From Romboutsia weinsteinii (GTDB taxonomy: Bacteria; Bacillota; Clostridia; Peptostreptococcales; Peptostreptococcaceae): a stretch of DNA of 56,861 bases. Made by a program: the position numbers and the translations under genes. Under the pieces are notes generated by a model. That model was not told where the DNA came from. It searched no databases and worked only from the letters and a program-made list of their open reading frames with translations. The stretch lies in assembly GCF_002250835.2 (NCBI RefSeq), contig NZ_NOJY02000021.1, forward strand, positions 1 to 56,861, in the 5' to 3' direction. Position 1 is the first letter of the stretch, and the number at the start of each line of letters is the position of its first letter. Below are positions 33,586-44,500 of the stretch, one piece after another.

Positions 33586-33633
33586 AAAAAGAGCAAAGTC
33601 AATTGATACAATATCAACGACTCTGCTCTTTTT
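33586..33633 (-). terminator. Terminator downstream of the M60 protease gene
   Basis: Stem AAAAAGAGCAAAGTC / GACTCTGCTCTTTTT (one G-U pair on the minus RNA) lies about 180 bases after the M60 stop codon. The 33634-33811 stretch between is AT-rich with no gene. Confidence 0.82.
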
Positions 33634-33811
33634 TAGGTTACTACTAACTATATTATACCTTATCATGGCAAGCAATAAGATATATCATTCTTTTGTGGGA
33701 TTATCTTTATACAAATCTAATCTTATATATAAATACCCACATTTATATATAACTAACATTAAATTTTTATTTTTTTAGTTTAATAAGTTATGCCTCACAG
33801 AATCTACAATA

Positions 33812-36800
33812 TTATTTATACCAATCTCCAATTAGATCATCTAAAAAGTAATCCATCATAAATATAGCATTAGATATTTCTTGTTTTGTGGCATTAGTGT
33901 TTACTAGTAATTTTTCTAAATCTTCTTTAGCAATCTGGAAATTACTCCATCTAACTTCTACATGCTTATCACCAACAATATCATTTCTAGTTATGTCTTT
34001 TATTTCTTCAAGCTTTTCTTGTATAGCTACCTTATCAGCATCTAGCTCTAGTGAATTTAAAATATTTCTAAATTCTTCAACAGCCACCTTTATTTCTTCT
34101 ACTGTTTGTGACTTACTAGATAAAATCTCTTCTACCTTAGCTTTAGAAGATTCTAAAATATCTCTAGAGTCTTTAGTATACATATATATCTTTAGTTTAT
34201 TAGCTTCTTCTAATAAGCTTTCTAGCTCTTTGAAATTATCTAAAGCTATAATATTATCCAATGCATCCTTTAAGTCTTTTGCTGCTTCATCAATTAATTC
34301 TTGAGTCGCATCAGCTGAACTAACTACTTCTTTAGCTTTATTTAATGCAGTTTCTAAAGCCTCTATACTTGTACTTGTATAATTTTCTTTGTTGATATTT
34401 TCAGCATTTTCTATTACTGATTCTAACTCAGTAAAGTCTAGTACATCATTAGCAAAATGTAACTTAGTATCTCCAAAAGATGCATGGTCAGAACCTATTC
34501 CATTTCCACCATCTTTAACTACAAGCTTTAATTCCTTAGCACCTGCTATACTTACTTCAACATACTTTTGTGCATCTCTAGAATTCATTACACCACTATC
34601 AAATGCTTTTTGATTATCAACATATACTTCAAACTGAACACTTCCTACAGTTCCATGCATAGCTCTATCTACACCTACATATGCACTGAAGAAGTCATAC
34701 TCTTTATCACTTAAATCATATACTATTGTAGCATTTGAGTGAGCACCTATACCTCTTTCGTAAGTTGCTACTGTACCATCTTCCTTAGTTAATCTTAAAG
34801 CATTGGCACTTGCAGCACTATCTTTTCTAGTACTTCCATGACTTTGATTTGCAGACTTCCAATCGTAATCAGTTAAGTATTTGAAGTCTTCCATATTAAC
34901 AACAGATATAGTTCTAACTTTTTCTATTTTATTTCCGTCTGAGTCAGTTACTGTGAAAGTTATTTTATACTTACCAGCTCTATTAAAGTTAACTTTATCT
35001 TGACCAGCTATCTCTACTTTATTTGTTAGGTCACCATCTTCTGCATCTGTAGCAGAGAATTCACCTATTACATTTTCTATACTATCTCCTAATTTAACCG
35101 CTATATCTTTTTCTATTGTAAGCTTTGGCTTAACATTTGTTGAATATAGTTTCGGTTCTGCCCATGAAGCATAATCTCCAAGTCCACCATCACCAGCATC
35201 ATTTGCTACTAGCTTAAGTTCTTTAACACCAGTTACATCTAAACTTACAAATTCTGCTTTGCTATCTTTTCTTATAACATCTGAAGTATATACTTCTTTT
35301 CCATCTGCAAAGACTTTAAAGATTATACTTGTTCTATTATCATTGTAGTTTTTATCTGTACCCATATAAGTCGAGAAGTTACTATACTCTCCGTTTAGAT
35401 TATAAACTATTTCTGCATTTGTTGCAGCACCTATACCTTTGGCAAACTCTTGTATCTTGCCATTGATATTAAGCTTTATTTTGTTATTTGAAGCTACTGC
35501 CGTATCTTTAGTTACAGTTCTCCATCCTGATACTGCTGATTCCCAGTTTATATCAGACATATGTTTATCTTCACTATAAACTACAATTTTTCTTTCTTTA
35601 GTAGCTATATTTTTATCACTATCAGTTACTGTATATGTAATAGTGTATTCTCCAGCTTTACTAGTTGTAAATTCACCGCTGTTAACTACTACACTAGATG
35701 TTATATTCCCATCTTCTTTATCACTTGCACTAACTCCTGACATTAAATCAAATTCATTATTTAACTTAATATAAGTGACTTCTTCAACCTTTAATGTTGG
35801 GAACTTAGCTTCAATTATTTCTTTTGCCTTATTTAAATCTTCTTCAAATAATTTATATGCTGGATGATTTTTTACTTCTTCTTTTAAGGCATCTACGCTT
35901 TCTAAAGTATTATATTTTTCATTTACTTCAGTTTTAGTGTTATCTGTAAATAAATCATTTATTTTATTTGCTAAAACATCTTCTTTGTAGAATGAAATCT
36001 CACTTAAACTTGCCCATCCTTGATTAGCTTCAACAAATTTAAACTTAACTCTTCTTGCATTTGTTTTAGATATATTAAACTCTACAACATCAGTATTACT
36101 TCCTTTATACTCGCCTTTTCCTGCTAATATAAAATCATTACCTTCTGACTCATTTGAAACGTATATTTCAAATTTATTAGCAAATCCTTTACCGCCTGCA
36201 TCTCTTCTTGCAGCATAAGCTATTTTTGATATTTCTTTAGTTTCACCTAAATCAAATATTATTTCATTTTTAAATGTTTCACTGTTGGTTTTATTAGTTT
36301 CCCAATGAGTATTTATCTTATTATCTATAGTCTTAGCTATTACACTACTTCCATAGTTTCCTGCATTGTTACTTACTGAAACTGCTGGTATTTTAAATTC
36401 TTCATTATATTTATCTAAATTATCAAATTTACCATACTTAGACTTGTCTACATTTAAGTTTTCATATACTGTGATGTATACTTTTTTCTCTACAGAGTTA
36501 TTATCACTATCAGTAACCTTGTAAACAACTTCAAATCTTCCAGATTTGTTTTCTTCATAATTATTTAATACTATTTCTATAGATGAAGTTAAGTCTCCAT
36601 CTTCAGTATCTAAAGCACTAACACCATCTAATATGTTTATATCTGATCCTAATAAATATTCTTTACTATTAGCAGTTATAACTGGCTTTGCATTGTTTGT
36701 AGTTAATTTAGGATTAGCTATTACAGCATGATCTGAAGAATTTCCATTTCCACCATCATTGATTTCTATAACTAGTTCTTGTACACCTTTAACGTCTACG

Positions 36801-39800
36801 TTTATATGAGTCATATTATCAGCATGCTTTAATACATTAGTTGTAGCTAGAGTCTTTCCGTCTCCTACTATCTTAAATGTTATACTAGATTTCTCTTGAG
36901 ATGCAATACCTACATCAACTCCTAATAAAGCTTCAAAAGTATCATAATCTTTATCTGATAAGTCATAAACTATTTTACCTTTTGCATGGATTCCAAATCC
37001 TTTTTCAAATGTAGTTATATCTCCATTTACTCTACCTTTTATATTAGAGTTTCTTCTTGGACTTCCATATTGAGTTTCAACAGATTTCCATTCACTATCA
37101 GATAAGTAATCGTAATCACTTACTACATTTACTTTTACTGTTTTACTAACAGTTATACCTCTATCTGTCACTGAATAAGTAACTTCATATTCTCCTTTTT
37201 CATTTTGGTTTACATTAGAAGTTACTTCCACCTTACTATCTATATCATTGCCCATATAATCTACAGCGTTAACTAAAGCCATTGGGTCAAAGTTTTCTCT
37301 TAACTTAAGATTGATTATATCTTGCTGTAATCTCAAACCAGGACTTTGTGAATTTATTTCAGTTCCTTCCATATCATTTAATTTTTTATCATAAGGAATT
37401 ACCTTATAAGTTGCTGACTCGTTAGGTTCAGAATTTACATCTATGAAACTATTTGTACTAGTAAATCCTATTACTTCACCATCTTTTAATATTTCATATC
37501 CCATGATATCTTTACTATATTTTGAATCAACCTTTAGGTTTAATTGTAAGCTAGTGTTCATTCTATAGAAACCTATATCTACTTTAGGATTTTCTGTAAG
37601 TCCATCACCTTTATATTCAATATAGTCATAACTTGCATACCATGTCTTCTTATCTGGCTTTTGGTACTTGCTTAAGAATTCTTTAGTTTCATCAGACACC
37701 CAGAATCCATGTCTTTCAAAGTGTTCAGTTAAATCTAACTCTAAAGCTATACTAGAGTACTTAGCTAATTGATTTAATTTATCGTTGCTTGCATTATTAG
37801 GGTCTAAAACTACATTATTTTCTCTATATAAGCTATTTAACTTAGCCCAATAACCTGGATATATCATTTCTAATTGCCAAAATACTGCTAACTTCTCGAA
37901 GAATCCACCTGAGTTGTATTCATTATTATCAGTATCTATAACATTTTTAAATACATGACTTTCAAAAGGAATTCTCTTATCTGGAGAATTATAGTAATAA
38001 GAAGAATGTTGAGGTAACATGTTGTTTGTTACTTCTCCTACTGTCCTTACACCTATATCCATCTTATGTCCTATTTCATGGTCAACACCCCAACCACCTA
38101 CACTAGTTAACATACCTGACATGACATCTTTTTGTACACCTATATGTCCACCAGCTGCATACATATACCCAAATGGTTGAGCTAATCTTATATTCTCTCT
38201 AGTCTTTTTGATATCGTGCTTTTCACTTCTTCCATCTAAGCCTTGATACTTAAATAACATATCCATATGATCATCCCACATATTTAATGTACTTAGTGGC
38301 TTCTTGTTACCAGTAACATATGCTTGATAAGCACCCGTTGCTGTACCAGTAAACACTATACGGTCTGATGCAAATTCAAATAAATCTAATACTTTTCTGT
38401 CCATTACATCTGGATTTTGTTTCTTATCTTCTTCTAACTTTTTCTTATACTCTTTTATAAACGATATTAATTCAGCTTCATTAGTATCTTTATCTAAGAA
38501 TGGGAATAACTCAGCACCACTAGCAAATCTTATTACCGGTGCTTTACTTTGTTGCTCTTCAGTGTAAGGGTTAACTATATAAATTGGTCCACCAGGAGTT
38601 ACACTGTGCTTGTACCAACCATCATTTTGGCTTATTTTAGGTACTTTTATTACATTTTTACCTGGGTGTAAACTTACATGTACTCCCCAGCTTGCAAAAC
38701 TACCTTCCTGTTGAGAGAACATTAACTGAGGTAGTGGTTGACCAGGCTCTACATCAACATATACTGTTACAGTTTCTCCAGCTAGAGCCATTACACCTGT
38801 TGGTTGGTAGTTATTTCCATAACCAAATTTTAAGTTACTGTTAGCATGGGCATTTCTATCCCCTACTTGCTCTGCAACTACAGTCTTTATATTTTGTAAA
38901 GTACCACTTAAAATTTCTTTAGCCATATCTATATCTTCTAAAAATACTGGAGCTAAAGGATGATTTTTAACTTCCTCTTCTAAAGCACTTAATTTCTCTA
39001 TAGAGTTAAACTCTTCGCTTACTTCAGACATTCCCGTATTCGTAAATAAAGTTTCCATTTTCTCAGATACTTTATCTTCCTTATAAACTCTTATATCTCC
39101 TATTGAAGCCCAATCCTGATTTGCTTCATCAAATACAAATTTAACTCTTTTCGCTTTTATGTTATCAAATTGTATAGACATCATATCGTTAGTTATAGTG
39201 TATCCACCGTCACTAACCTTTTGGAAGTTGTCTCCTGAAGCAACTGGTGATACGTATATGCTAAACTTCTTTGCAAATCCTTTTGAACCATTTCTAGATT
39301 TGTAAGTCAGACGATTTATAGCCTCAGCTTGCTTTAGAGTTAATACTACTTCATTTTTGAAGCTATCACTATTTGGCTTTCCAGTTTCCCAGTGACTATT
39401 AACATCTTCATCAATTGCTTTTTCGATCACAGAACTTCCATATTTTCCACCATTGTTACTTATAGAAATATTTTTAACTCTATATGTATCATCATATTGG
39501 TTTATATAATCTGTATAAAATGGAGTAAACTTGTTAACGTTAGAAGTTCCAGACTGTATTTGTCCAAACTCTACAAGTTCTTTAGCTAATTCCAATTTTT
39601 CCATGTATTCTTCTTTAAATGGATGCTCTTTTGCTTCTTCCATTAAGCTTTCTATTGCACCAATAGTAGCGAATTGACCATTTACTTCACTCATATTAGA
39701 ATCTACAAATAATCTATCCATTATTTCTTTAAGAGTATCTTGCTTGTATATTCCAAATTCATGAGCTAGTGCCCAGTTCTCATGACCTTTTGCAAATACA

Positions 39801-41026
39801 AATTTAATTCTCTTTGCTTGTACTGGATTAAATAATATTTCTAGTGTATCACTTGTAACATTGTGCTTTCCTGCTGTTACCTTTTGGAAAGTATCTCCTG
39901 TTGAAGTTTTAGATACGTATATCTCAAACTCTGTTGCAAATCCTCTAGAAGCCTTATTTGTGTACATTACTCTGTTTATTTCCGTTAATTCTTTTAAAGT
40001 AATTGTTACTTCATTTGTATGAGTCGAGCTATTAGTTTTACCTGAGTGCCACTGTGTACTTGGATCTCCATCTATTGCTCTTTCAATTACATTATTGGCA
40101 TAATTTCCACCATTTGTTGATATAGCTTTTATCTCTTCTCTAGATAACTTAAATAGTTCATCATATTTGTTAAGTCTTTGATCATTAAAAGGTACAAATT
40201 TACTTACTATTGCATCCATATAATGAGCTTCATCTTGAGTTAATAATATTCTTGCATTTTCTATATCTTCTTTTATTGTGCTATATAAAGGGTGACTTTG
40301 AGCTTCTCCATCAAAAGCATCTAACTTCTCTAATGTATTAAACTGCTCTGAAAGCTCATTTTTATTATCGTTAGTGAATATATTGCTCATTTTATCTATG
40401 ATTTTATCTTCTCTATAAAACCAAAACTCTGATGCACTTGCCCAGTTTTGATTAGCCTCTTTAAATACAAACTTAATTTTTTTTGCTGTAATAGTTTCAA
40501 ATTTAAATTCAAGCATATTGCCTGTTGAAGTATGACTTCCTGTTGTCATAAGCTTAAGATCTTCATCTTCTCCTGTTGTAGATGCATAAATTTCAAATTC
40601 AGTTGGGAATCCTTTCCCTTTAGCCGAATCTTGTCTAGTTGCATAGGCTATTCTATCAATAGATTCAAGCTGATTAAATTCTACTACTACTTCATTTTTA
40701 AATGATGCGGTATTTTGTTTTCCAGTCTCCCAATGAGTTGATAGGTTTCCATCTATAGCTTTATCTATAGAATTAGATGAGTATTGGCCTCCATTATTAG
40801 AAATTGATTTAATTTGATTCGTAGCAACTCTATATATTTTATTGTATCCTTCAAAGTTACTATGACTATTTAGATTAAAAGGTGATATTTTAGCTTGATT
40901 TGCCACACTTTCTTCTATTAGCTTTACTTTTTCTTTATCTATTTCGTTAGCAAATACATTTATTGCTGGTGAAATATTTGTTGCTATCAACGATACCGCT
41001 AGTATAGATGATATTTTTTTCTTCAT
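33812..41026 (-). CDS. Giant secreted M60-family metalloprotease with carbohydrate-binding modules
   Basis: About 2,404 residues, exported by a signal peptide (1-30). Domains in order: three F5/8-type CBM32 discoidin domains (about 55-205, 287-432, 508-652); M60/enhancin-like peptidase (712-1135) with HEIGHKMD near 983 and a following Glu in VGEVTNN, the gluzincin pattern; then DUF5011-type Ig domains alternating with NPCBM domains (1307-1445, 1820-1958, 2045-2192) and a fourth CBM32 (1538-1683); finally three FIVAR-like helical modules (2198-2402). M60 enzymes cleave mucin-type O-glycoproteins; the modules bind glycans. There is no sortase signal, so it is released or held non-covalently. 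The start at 41026 has AGGGAG upstream. A class I c-di-GMP riboswitch and terminator precede it. Confidence 0.93.
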   Translation of the reverse strand: MKKKISSILAVSLIATNISPAINVFANEIDKEKVKLIEESVANQAKISPFNLNSHSNFEGYNKIYRVATNQIKSISNNGGQYSSNSIDKAIDGNLSTHWETGKQNTASFKNEVVVEFNQLESIDRIAYATRQDSAKGKGFPTEFEIYASTTGEDEDLKLMTTGSHTSTGNMLEFKFETITAKKIKFVFKEANQNWASASEFWFYREDKIIDKMSNIFTNDNKNELSEQFNTLEKLDAFDGEAQSHPLYSTIKEDIENARILLTQDEAHYMDAIVSKFVPFNDQRLNKYDELFKLSREEIKAISTNGGNYANNVIERAIDGDPSTQWHSGKTNSSTHTNEVTITLKELTEINRVMYTNKASRGFATEFEIYVSKTSTGDTFQKVTAGKHNVTSDTLEILFNPVQAKRIKFVFAKGHENWALAHEFGIYKQDTLKEIMDRLFVDSNMSEVNGQFATIGAIESLMEEAKEHPFKEEYMEKLELAKELVEFGQIQSGTSNVNKFTPFYTDYINQYDDTYRVKNISISNNGGKYGSSVIEKAIDEDVNSHWETGKPNSDSFKNEVVLTLKQAEAINRLTYKSRNGSKGFAKKFSIYVSPVASGDNFQKVSDGGYTITNDMMSIQFDNIKAKRVKFVFDEANQDWASIGDIRVYKEDKVSEKMETLFTNTGMSEVSEEFNSIEKLSALEEEVKNHPLAPVFLEDIDMAKEILSGTLQNIKTVVAEQVGDRNAHANSNLKFGYGNNYQPTGVMALAGETVTVYVDVEPGQPLPQLMFSQQEGSFASWGVHVSLHPGKNVIKVPKISQNDGWYKHSVTPGGPIYIVNPYTEEQQSKAPVIRFASGAELFPFLDKDTNEAELISFIKEYKKKLEEDKKQNPDVMDRKVLDLFEFASDRIVFTGTATGAYQAYVTGNKKPLSTLNMWDDHMDMLFKYQGLDGRSEKHDIKKTRENIRLAQPFGYMYAAGGHIGVQKDVMSGMLTSVGGWGVDHEIGHKMDIGVRTVGEVTNNMLPQHSSYYYNSPDKRIPFESHVFKNVIDTDNNEYNSGGFFEKLAVFWQLEMIYPGYWAKLNSLYRENNVVLDPNNASNDKLNQLAKYSSIALELDLTEHFERHGFWVSDETKEFLSKYQKPDKKTWYASYDYIEYKGDGLTENPKVDIGFYRMNTSLQLNLKVDSKYSKDIMGYEILKDGEVIGFTSTNSFIDVNSEPNESATYKVIPYDKKLNDMEGTEINSQSPGLRLQQDIINLKLRENFDPMALVNAVDYMGNDIDSKVEVTSNVNQNEKGEYEVTYSVTDRGITVSKTVKVNVVSDYDYLSDSEWKSVETQYGSPRRNSNIKGRVNGDITTFEKGFGIHAKGKIVYDLSDKDYDTFEALLGVDVGIASQEKSSITFKIVGDGKTLATTNVLKHADNMTHINVDVKGVQELVIEINDGGNGNSSDHAVIANPKLTTNNAKPVITANSKEYLLGSDINILDGVSALDTEDGDLTSSIEIVLNNYEENKSGRFEVVYKVTDSDNNSVEKKVYITVYENLNVDKSKYGKFDNLDKYNEEFKIPAVSVSNNAGNYGSSVIAKTIDNKINTHWETNKTNSETFKNEIIFDLGETKEISKIAYAARRDAGGKGFANKFEIYVSNESEGNDFILAGKGEYKGSNTDVVEFNISKTNARRVKFKFVEANQGWASLSEISFYKEDVLANKINDLFTDNTKTEVNEKYNTLESVDALKEEVKNHPAYKLFEEDLNKAKEIIEAKFPTLKVEEVTYIKLNNEFDLMSGVSASDKEDGNITSSVVVNSGEFTTSKAGEYTITYTVTDSDKNIATKERKIVVYSEDKHMSDINWESAVSGWRTVTKDTAVASNNKIKLNINGKIQEFAKGIGAATNAEIVYNLNGEYSNFSTYMGTDKNYNDNRTSIIFKVFADGKEVYTSDVIRKDSKAEFVSLDVTGVKELKLVANDAGDGGLGDYASWAEPKLYSTNVKPKLTIEKDIAVKLGDSIENVIGEFSATDAEDGDLTNKVEIAGQDKVNFNRAGKYKITFTVTDSDGNKIEKVRTISVVNMEDFKYLTDYDWKSANQSHGSTRKDSAASANALRLTKEDGTVATYERGIGAHSNATIVYDLSDKEYDFFSAYVGVDRAMHGTVGSVQFEVYVDNQKAFDSGVMNSRDAQKYVEVSIAGAKELKLVVKDGGNGIGSDHASFGDTKLHFANDVLDFTELESVIENAENINKENYTSTSIEALETALNKAKEVVSSADATQELIDEAAKDLKDALDNIIALDNFKELESLLEEANKLKIYMYTKDSRDILESSKAKVEEILSSKSQTVEEIKVAVEEFRNILNSLELDADKVAIQEKLEEIKDITRNDIVGDKHVEVRWSNFQIAKEDLEKLLVNTNATKQEISNAIFMMDYFLDDLIGDWYK

Positions 41027-41189
41027 AATATTCTCCCTCACTTTAAATAATTTTGTAAGTACAATGTTCTAACACATTCTATACTTGCATAACTAAGGGT
41101 CATACTACCAATTCTAAGAATAAAAATCTGTTTCATATTCAATGTTCTTCTCCCAAATTAGATACATTGATAATATAAATATTTTCAAT

Positions 41190-41220
41190 AAAAAAACTAC
41201 CCTCTAAAGGGTAGTTGCCG
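41190..41220 (-). terminator. Terminator of the c-di-GMP-I riboswitch expression platform
   Basis: On the minus strand AACTACCCT/AGGGTAGTT (9 bp) is followed by seven U. Its 5' side GGCAACT is complementary to AGTTGCT at the 3' end of the aptamer, which gives an alternative pairing. It lies 164 bases upstream of the M60 start. Confidence 0.85.
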
Positions 41221-41310
41221 TTTAATTTAAATATCATAATAAATCTTATGGAAAATAAACATAGTTTATACACCATAAGTTTGGTTTATGAAAACAAAGA
41301 ATAAATATTC

Positions 41311-41390
41311 TTCAGCAACTGGCTGGCATAGTTAAAATTAACCTTAGCCCCTTTAGCTTTGCGTCTCTAGATTTCTCTAGATTTGCCAGA
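41311..41390 (-). promoter_or_regulatory. Cyclic di-GMP-I (GEMM) riboswitch of the M60 protease
   Basis: On the minus strand: TCTGGCAAA, a hairpin TCTAGA-GAAA-TCTAGA with the hallmark GAAA tetraloop, GACGCAAAGC, GGGGCTAAGG (tetraloop-receptor side), then AACTATGCCAGCCAGTTGC. These blocks are the class I c-di-GMP aptamer. A nested hairpin (CTTATGG...CCATAAG) separates it from the terminator at 41190-41220. Ligand binding should hold the 3' strand in the aptamer, free the terminator and switch the gene OFF, as for most class I switches in C. difficile; the direction is inference. The rest of the 41042-41590 gap is AT-rich and holds the promoter. Confidence 0.92.
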
Positions 41391-41590
41391 TTTAATTGTA
41401 TTTTCTAAATTATTATACAATATTTTCCATTTTATTAAAAGGGGTTTCTCCAAATTTCTACAATTTATATTAAAATTATTATTACTTCTTAACTTTTGAT
41501 ATACTATCAATACTCCATTAACTTAAATGTATATACTAAAAACACTCATATTAATTAAATATGAGTGTTCATAAATTTTATCCTTTTTAT

Positions 41591-44500
41591 CTAAAATAAA
41601 GAAAGTTGATTTTCGTCACTCATGTTCTCTAAAGAGCCATGCATAGTAAGGGTCTCTACAACAGTCTTAGAAATCTTAGTTCTCTTTCTTAATTCTTCTT
41701 TAGATATAAATTCTCCATTTTCTCTTTCTCTTTGAATATTTAGTGCTGCATTTTCTCCAACCCCCTGTAGGGCTATCATAGGAGGAAGCAGTAGTCCTTT
41801 ACCAGGTACTTGGAATAACTGTGCATCTGATTTGTAGATATCTACAGGCAGTATCTTAATACCTCTAGCATACATCTCATATGCAACTTCAAGTACCGTA
41901 AGCATATTCTTTTCCTTCGTAGTTGCATCATTTCCAAGTGCTTCTATTTCATGTATCTTTCCTCTTATTGCACCTATTCCTTTAACAATTAAATCAGCAT
42001 CAAAATCTTCTGCCTTAGTTGAGAAATAAGTAGCATAAAATGCTTCTGGGTAATGTACTTTAGTATAAGCAAGTCTAAAGGACATCATAACATAGGCTAC
42101 GGCATGAGCCTTTGGGAACATGTACTTTATCTTTTGACATGAACCTATATACCACTCTGGTACATCATTTTCAATCATCTCTTCAATATGTTCAGGCTTA
42201 AGTCCCTTACCTTTTCTTACGTTTTCCATTATTGTAAAGGCATTTTTAGGCTTTAATCCTTTAAATATTAAGTAGTTCATTATATCGTCACGAGTAGATA
42301 TAACCTCGTCTATTCCAACTATCTCTTCTCTAACTAAATCTTGTGCATTGTTTAGCCAAACGTCCGTACCATGAGAAAGTCCTGATATACGAACTAGTGC
42401 TGCAAATGTAGATGGCTTCGTATCAAGAAGCATCTGTCTAACGAACTTAGTTCCAAACTCAGGTATTGCAAGAGAACCTATAGGACAGTTTATTTCTTCT
42501 GGTGTAACACCTAGTGCATCAGTAGAAGTAAAAAGACTCATAGTCTCTGGGTCATCTAGTGGAATATCAGTTGCAACTATTCCTGTTAAATCCTCTAGCA
42601 TCCTTATCATGGTCGGGGCATCGTGCCCTAGTATATCAAGTTTTAGTATACGACCACTTATTGAGTGGTAATCAAAGTGTGTAGTTATTACTCCACAAGT
42701 AGTATCATTGGCTGGATACTGTATCGGTGTAAAATCATACACATCTTTGTAATGTGGTATAACCATAACTCCACCTGGATGCTGTCCAGAAGTTCTTTTT
42801 ACTCCAGTGCATCCATTAGCAAGTCTTAGTGCTTCTGCTGTTGGTACATTCAGATTATTTTCTTCAATATATTTTCTAGCATATCCAAAAGCTGTTTTTT
42901 CAGCTACAGTACCTATTGTACCCGCTCTGTAAACATAACCTTCACCGAATAGGTCTTCTGTATACTTATGGATTACTGGCTGATAATCTCCGGAGAAGTT
43001 AAGATCTATATCGGGTTCCTTATCCCCTTCAAATCCAAGGAAAACCTCAAATGGTATATCGTGACCATCTTTTTTAAGTGGCTTACCACATTTTGGACAA
43101 TCCTTATCTGGTAAATCTACTCCAGAACCCCACTCCCCTATTTCAAAGAAGTGTGAGTATTTACAGTCTTCATCTTCACATATATAGTGAGCAGGTAGCG
43201 GATTAACCTCTGTTATATCACTCATTGTTGCTGCAAACGAAGAACCAACTGATCCTCTTGAACCAACTAGATACCCATCACTTAATGATTTTGTAACTAG
43301 CTTTTGAGCGATTATATACATCACGGCATATCCATTACCAATGATTGAGTTTAGCTCTCTATCAAGTCTAGCTTGTACTACTTCAGGTACTGGAGTACCG
43401 TAGATTCTCTCTGCTTTTTTCTGACACATCTCTCTAAGTTCAACATCAGACCCTTCTATTACTGGAGGGTAAGTCTCATCAGGTATTGGTTTTATTACTT
43501 CTACCATATCAGCTATTTTATTAGTATTTTCTATTACTACTTCGTGAGCTAATTCTTCTCCTAGATATTTAAATTCTTCAAGCATCTCATCAGTAGTTCT
43601 AAAGTGTAGATAAGTCTCTTCATCTTCTACCTTAAATCCTTGTGAGTACTTAAGTACTGTTCTAAGTACTGCTTCATGTTTGTCTAAGAAGTGAACATCC
43701 CCTGTTGCAACAGGTATCTTACCAAACTTCTTAGCAACCTCTATTAGCTTTCTATTTAAATCTCTAAGCTCTTCTTCGTCTCTTACCTCGCCCTTATCAA
43801 TCATAAATCTATTATTATCAATTGGCATAACTTCAATGTAGTCATACATATCAATTATTTTTTCCATCTCTTCATCACTTACATTTTTCTTCACAGCCTG
43901 AAATACTACTCCTGCCTCACATGCAGAACCTATTATCAAACCTTCTTTGTATTCATTTAATACACTTCTAAGTATTCTAGGTGCTCTGTAAAAATGATTT
44001 ACGTGAGCATCAGATACTATCTTATAAAGGTTTTTTAGTCCTACATAGTTTTTAGCTATCAAAGTAATATGATTGGTTCTAAGCTTTGTGTAATCTATTC
44101 TACCAAGTACATCATTTACTTCATTTAAAGTATTTGCACCTTGTTTTGTAAGCATCTCTAAAAACTTTAAAAATATTTTAGCAGTTGCCTCAGCATCATC
44201 TACAGCTCTATGGTGATTTAGTAGAGGTATTCCTAAAGCCTTTGCTACTACATTTAATCTATGCCTCTTTAAATTTGGAAGTAATACTCTAGCAAGAGTC
44301 AATGTATCTACAGCACTATTGTTGTACTCAAGACCTTGCTCTCTACATTTTTGAGAAATAAACCCTGTATCAAACTCTGCATTATGGGCTACTAAAACAC
44401 TATCTCCTATAAACTCCATAAACTTAGGAAGTATTTCTTCTATTGTAGGCTTATCCCTTACTAAATCATTAGTGATTCCAGTAAGTTCTTGTATTTTGTA

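Noticed and set aside
33888..39589. Plus-strand frames opposite the M60 gene
   Set aside because: They are short, lack ribosome sites and fall within a well-supported multidomain coding sequence.
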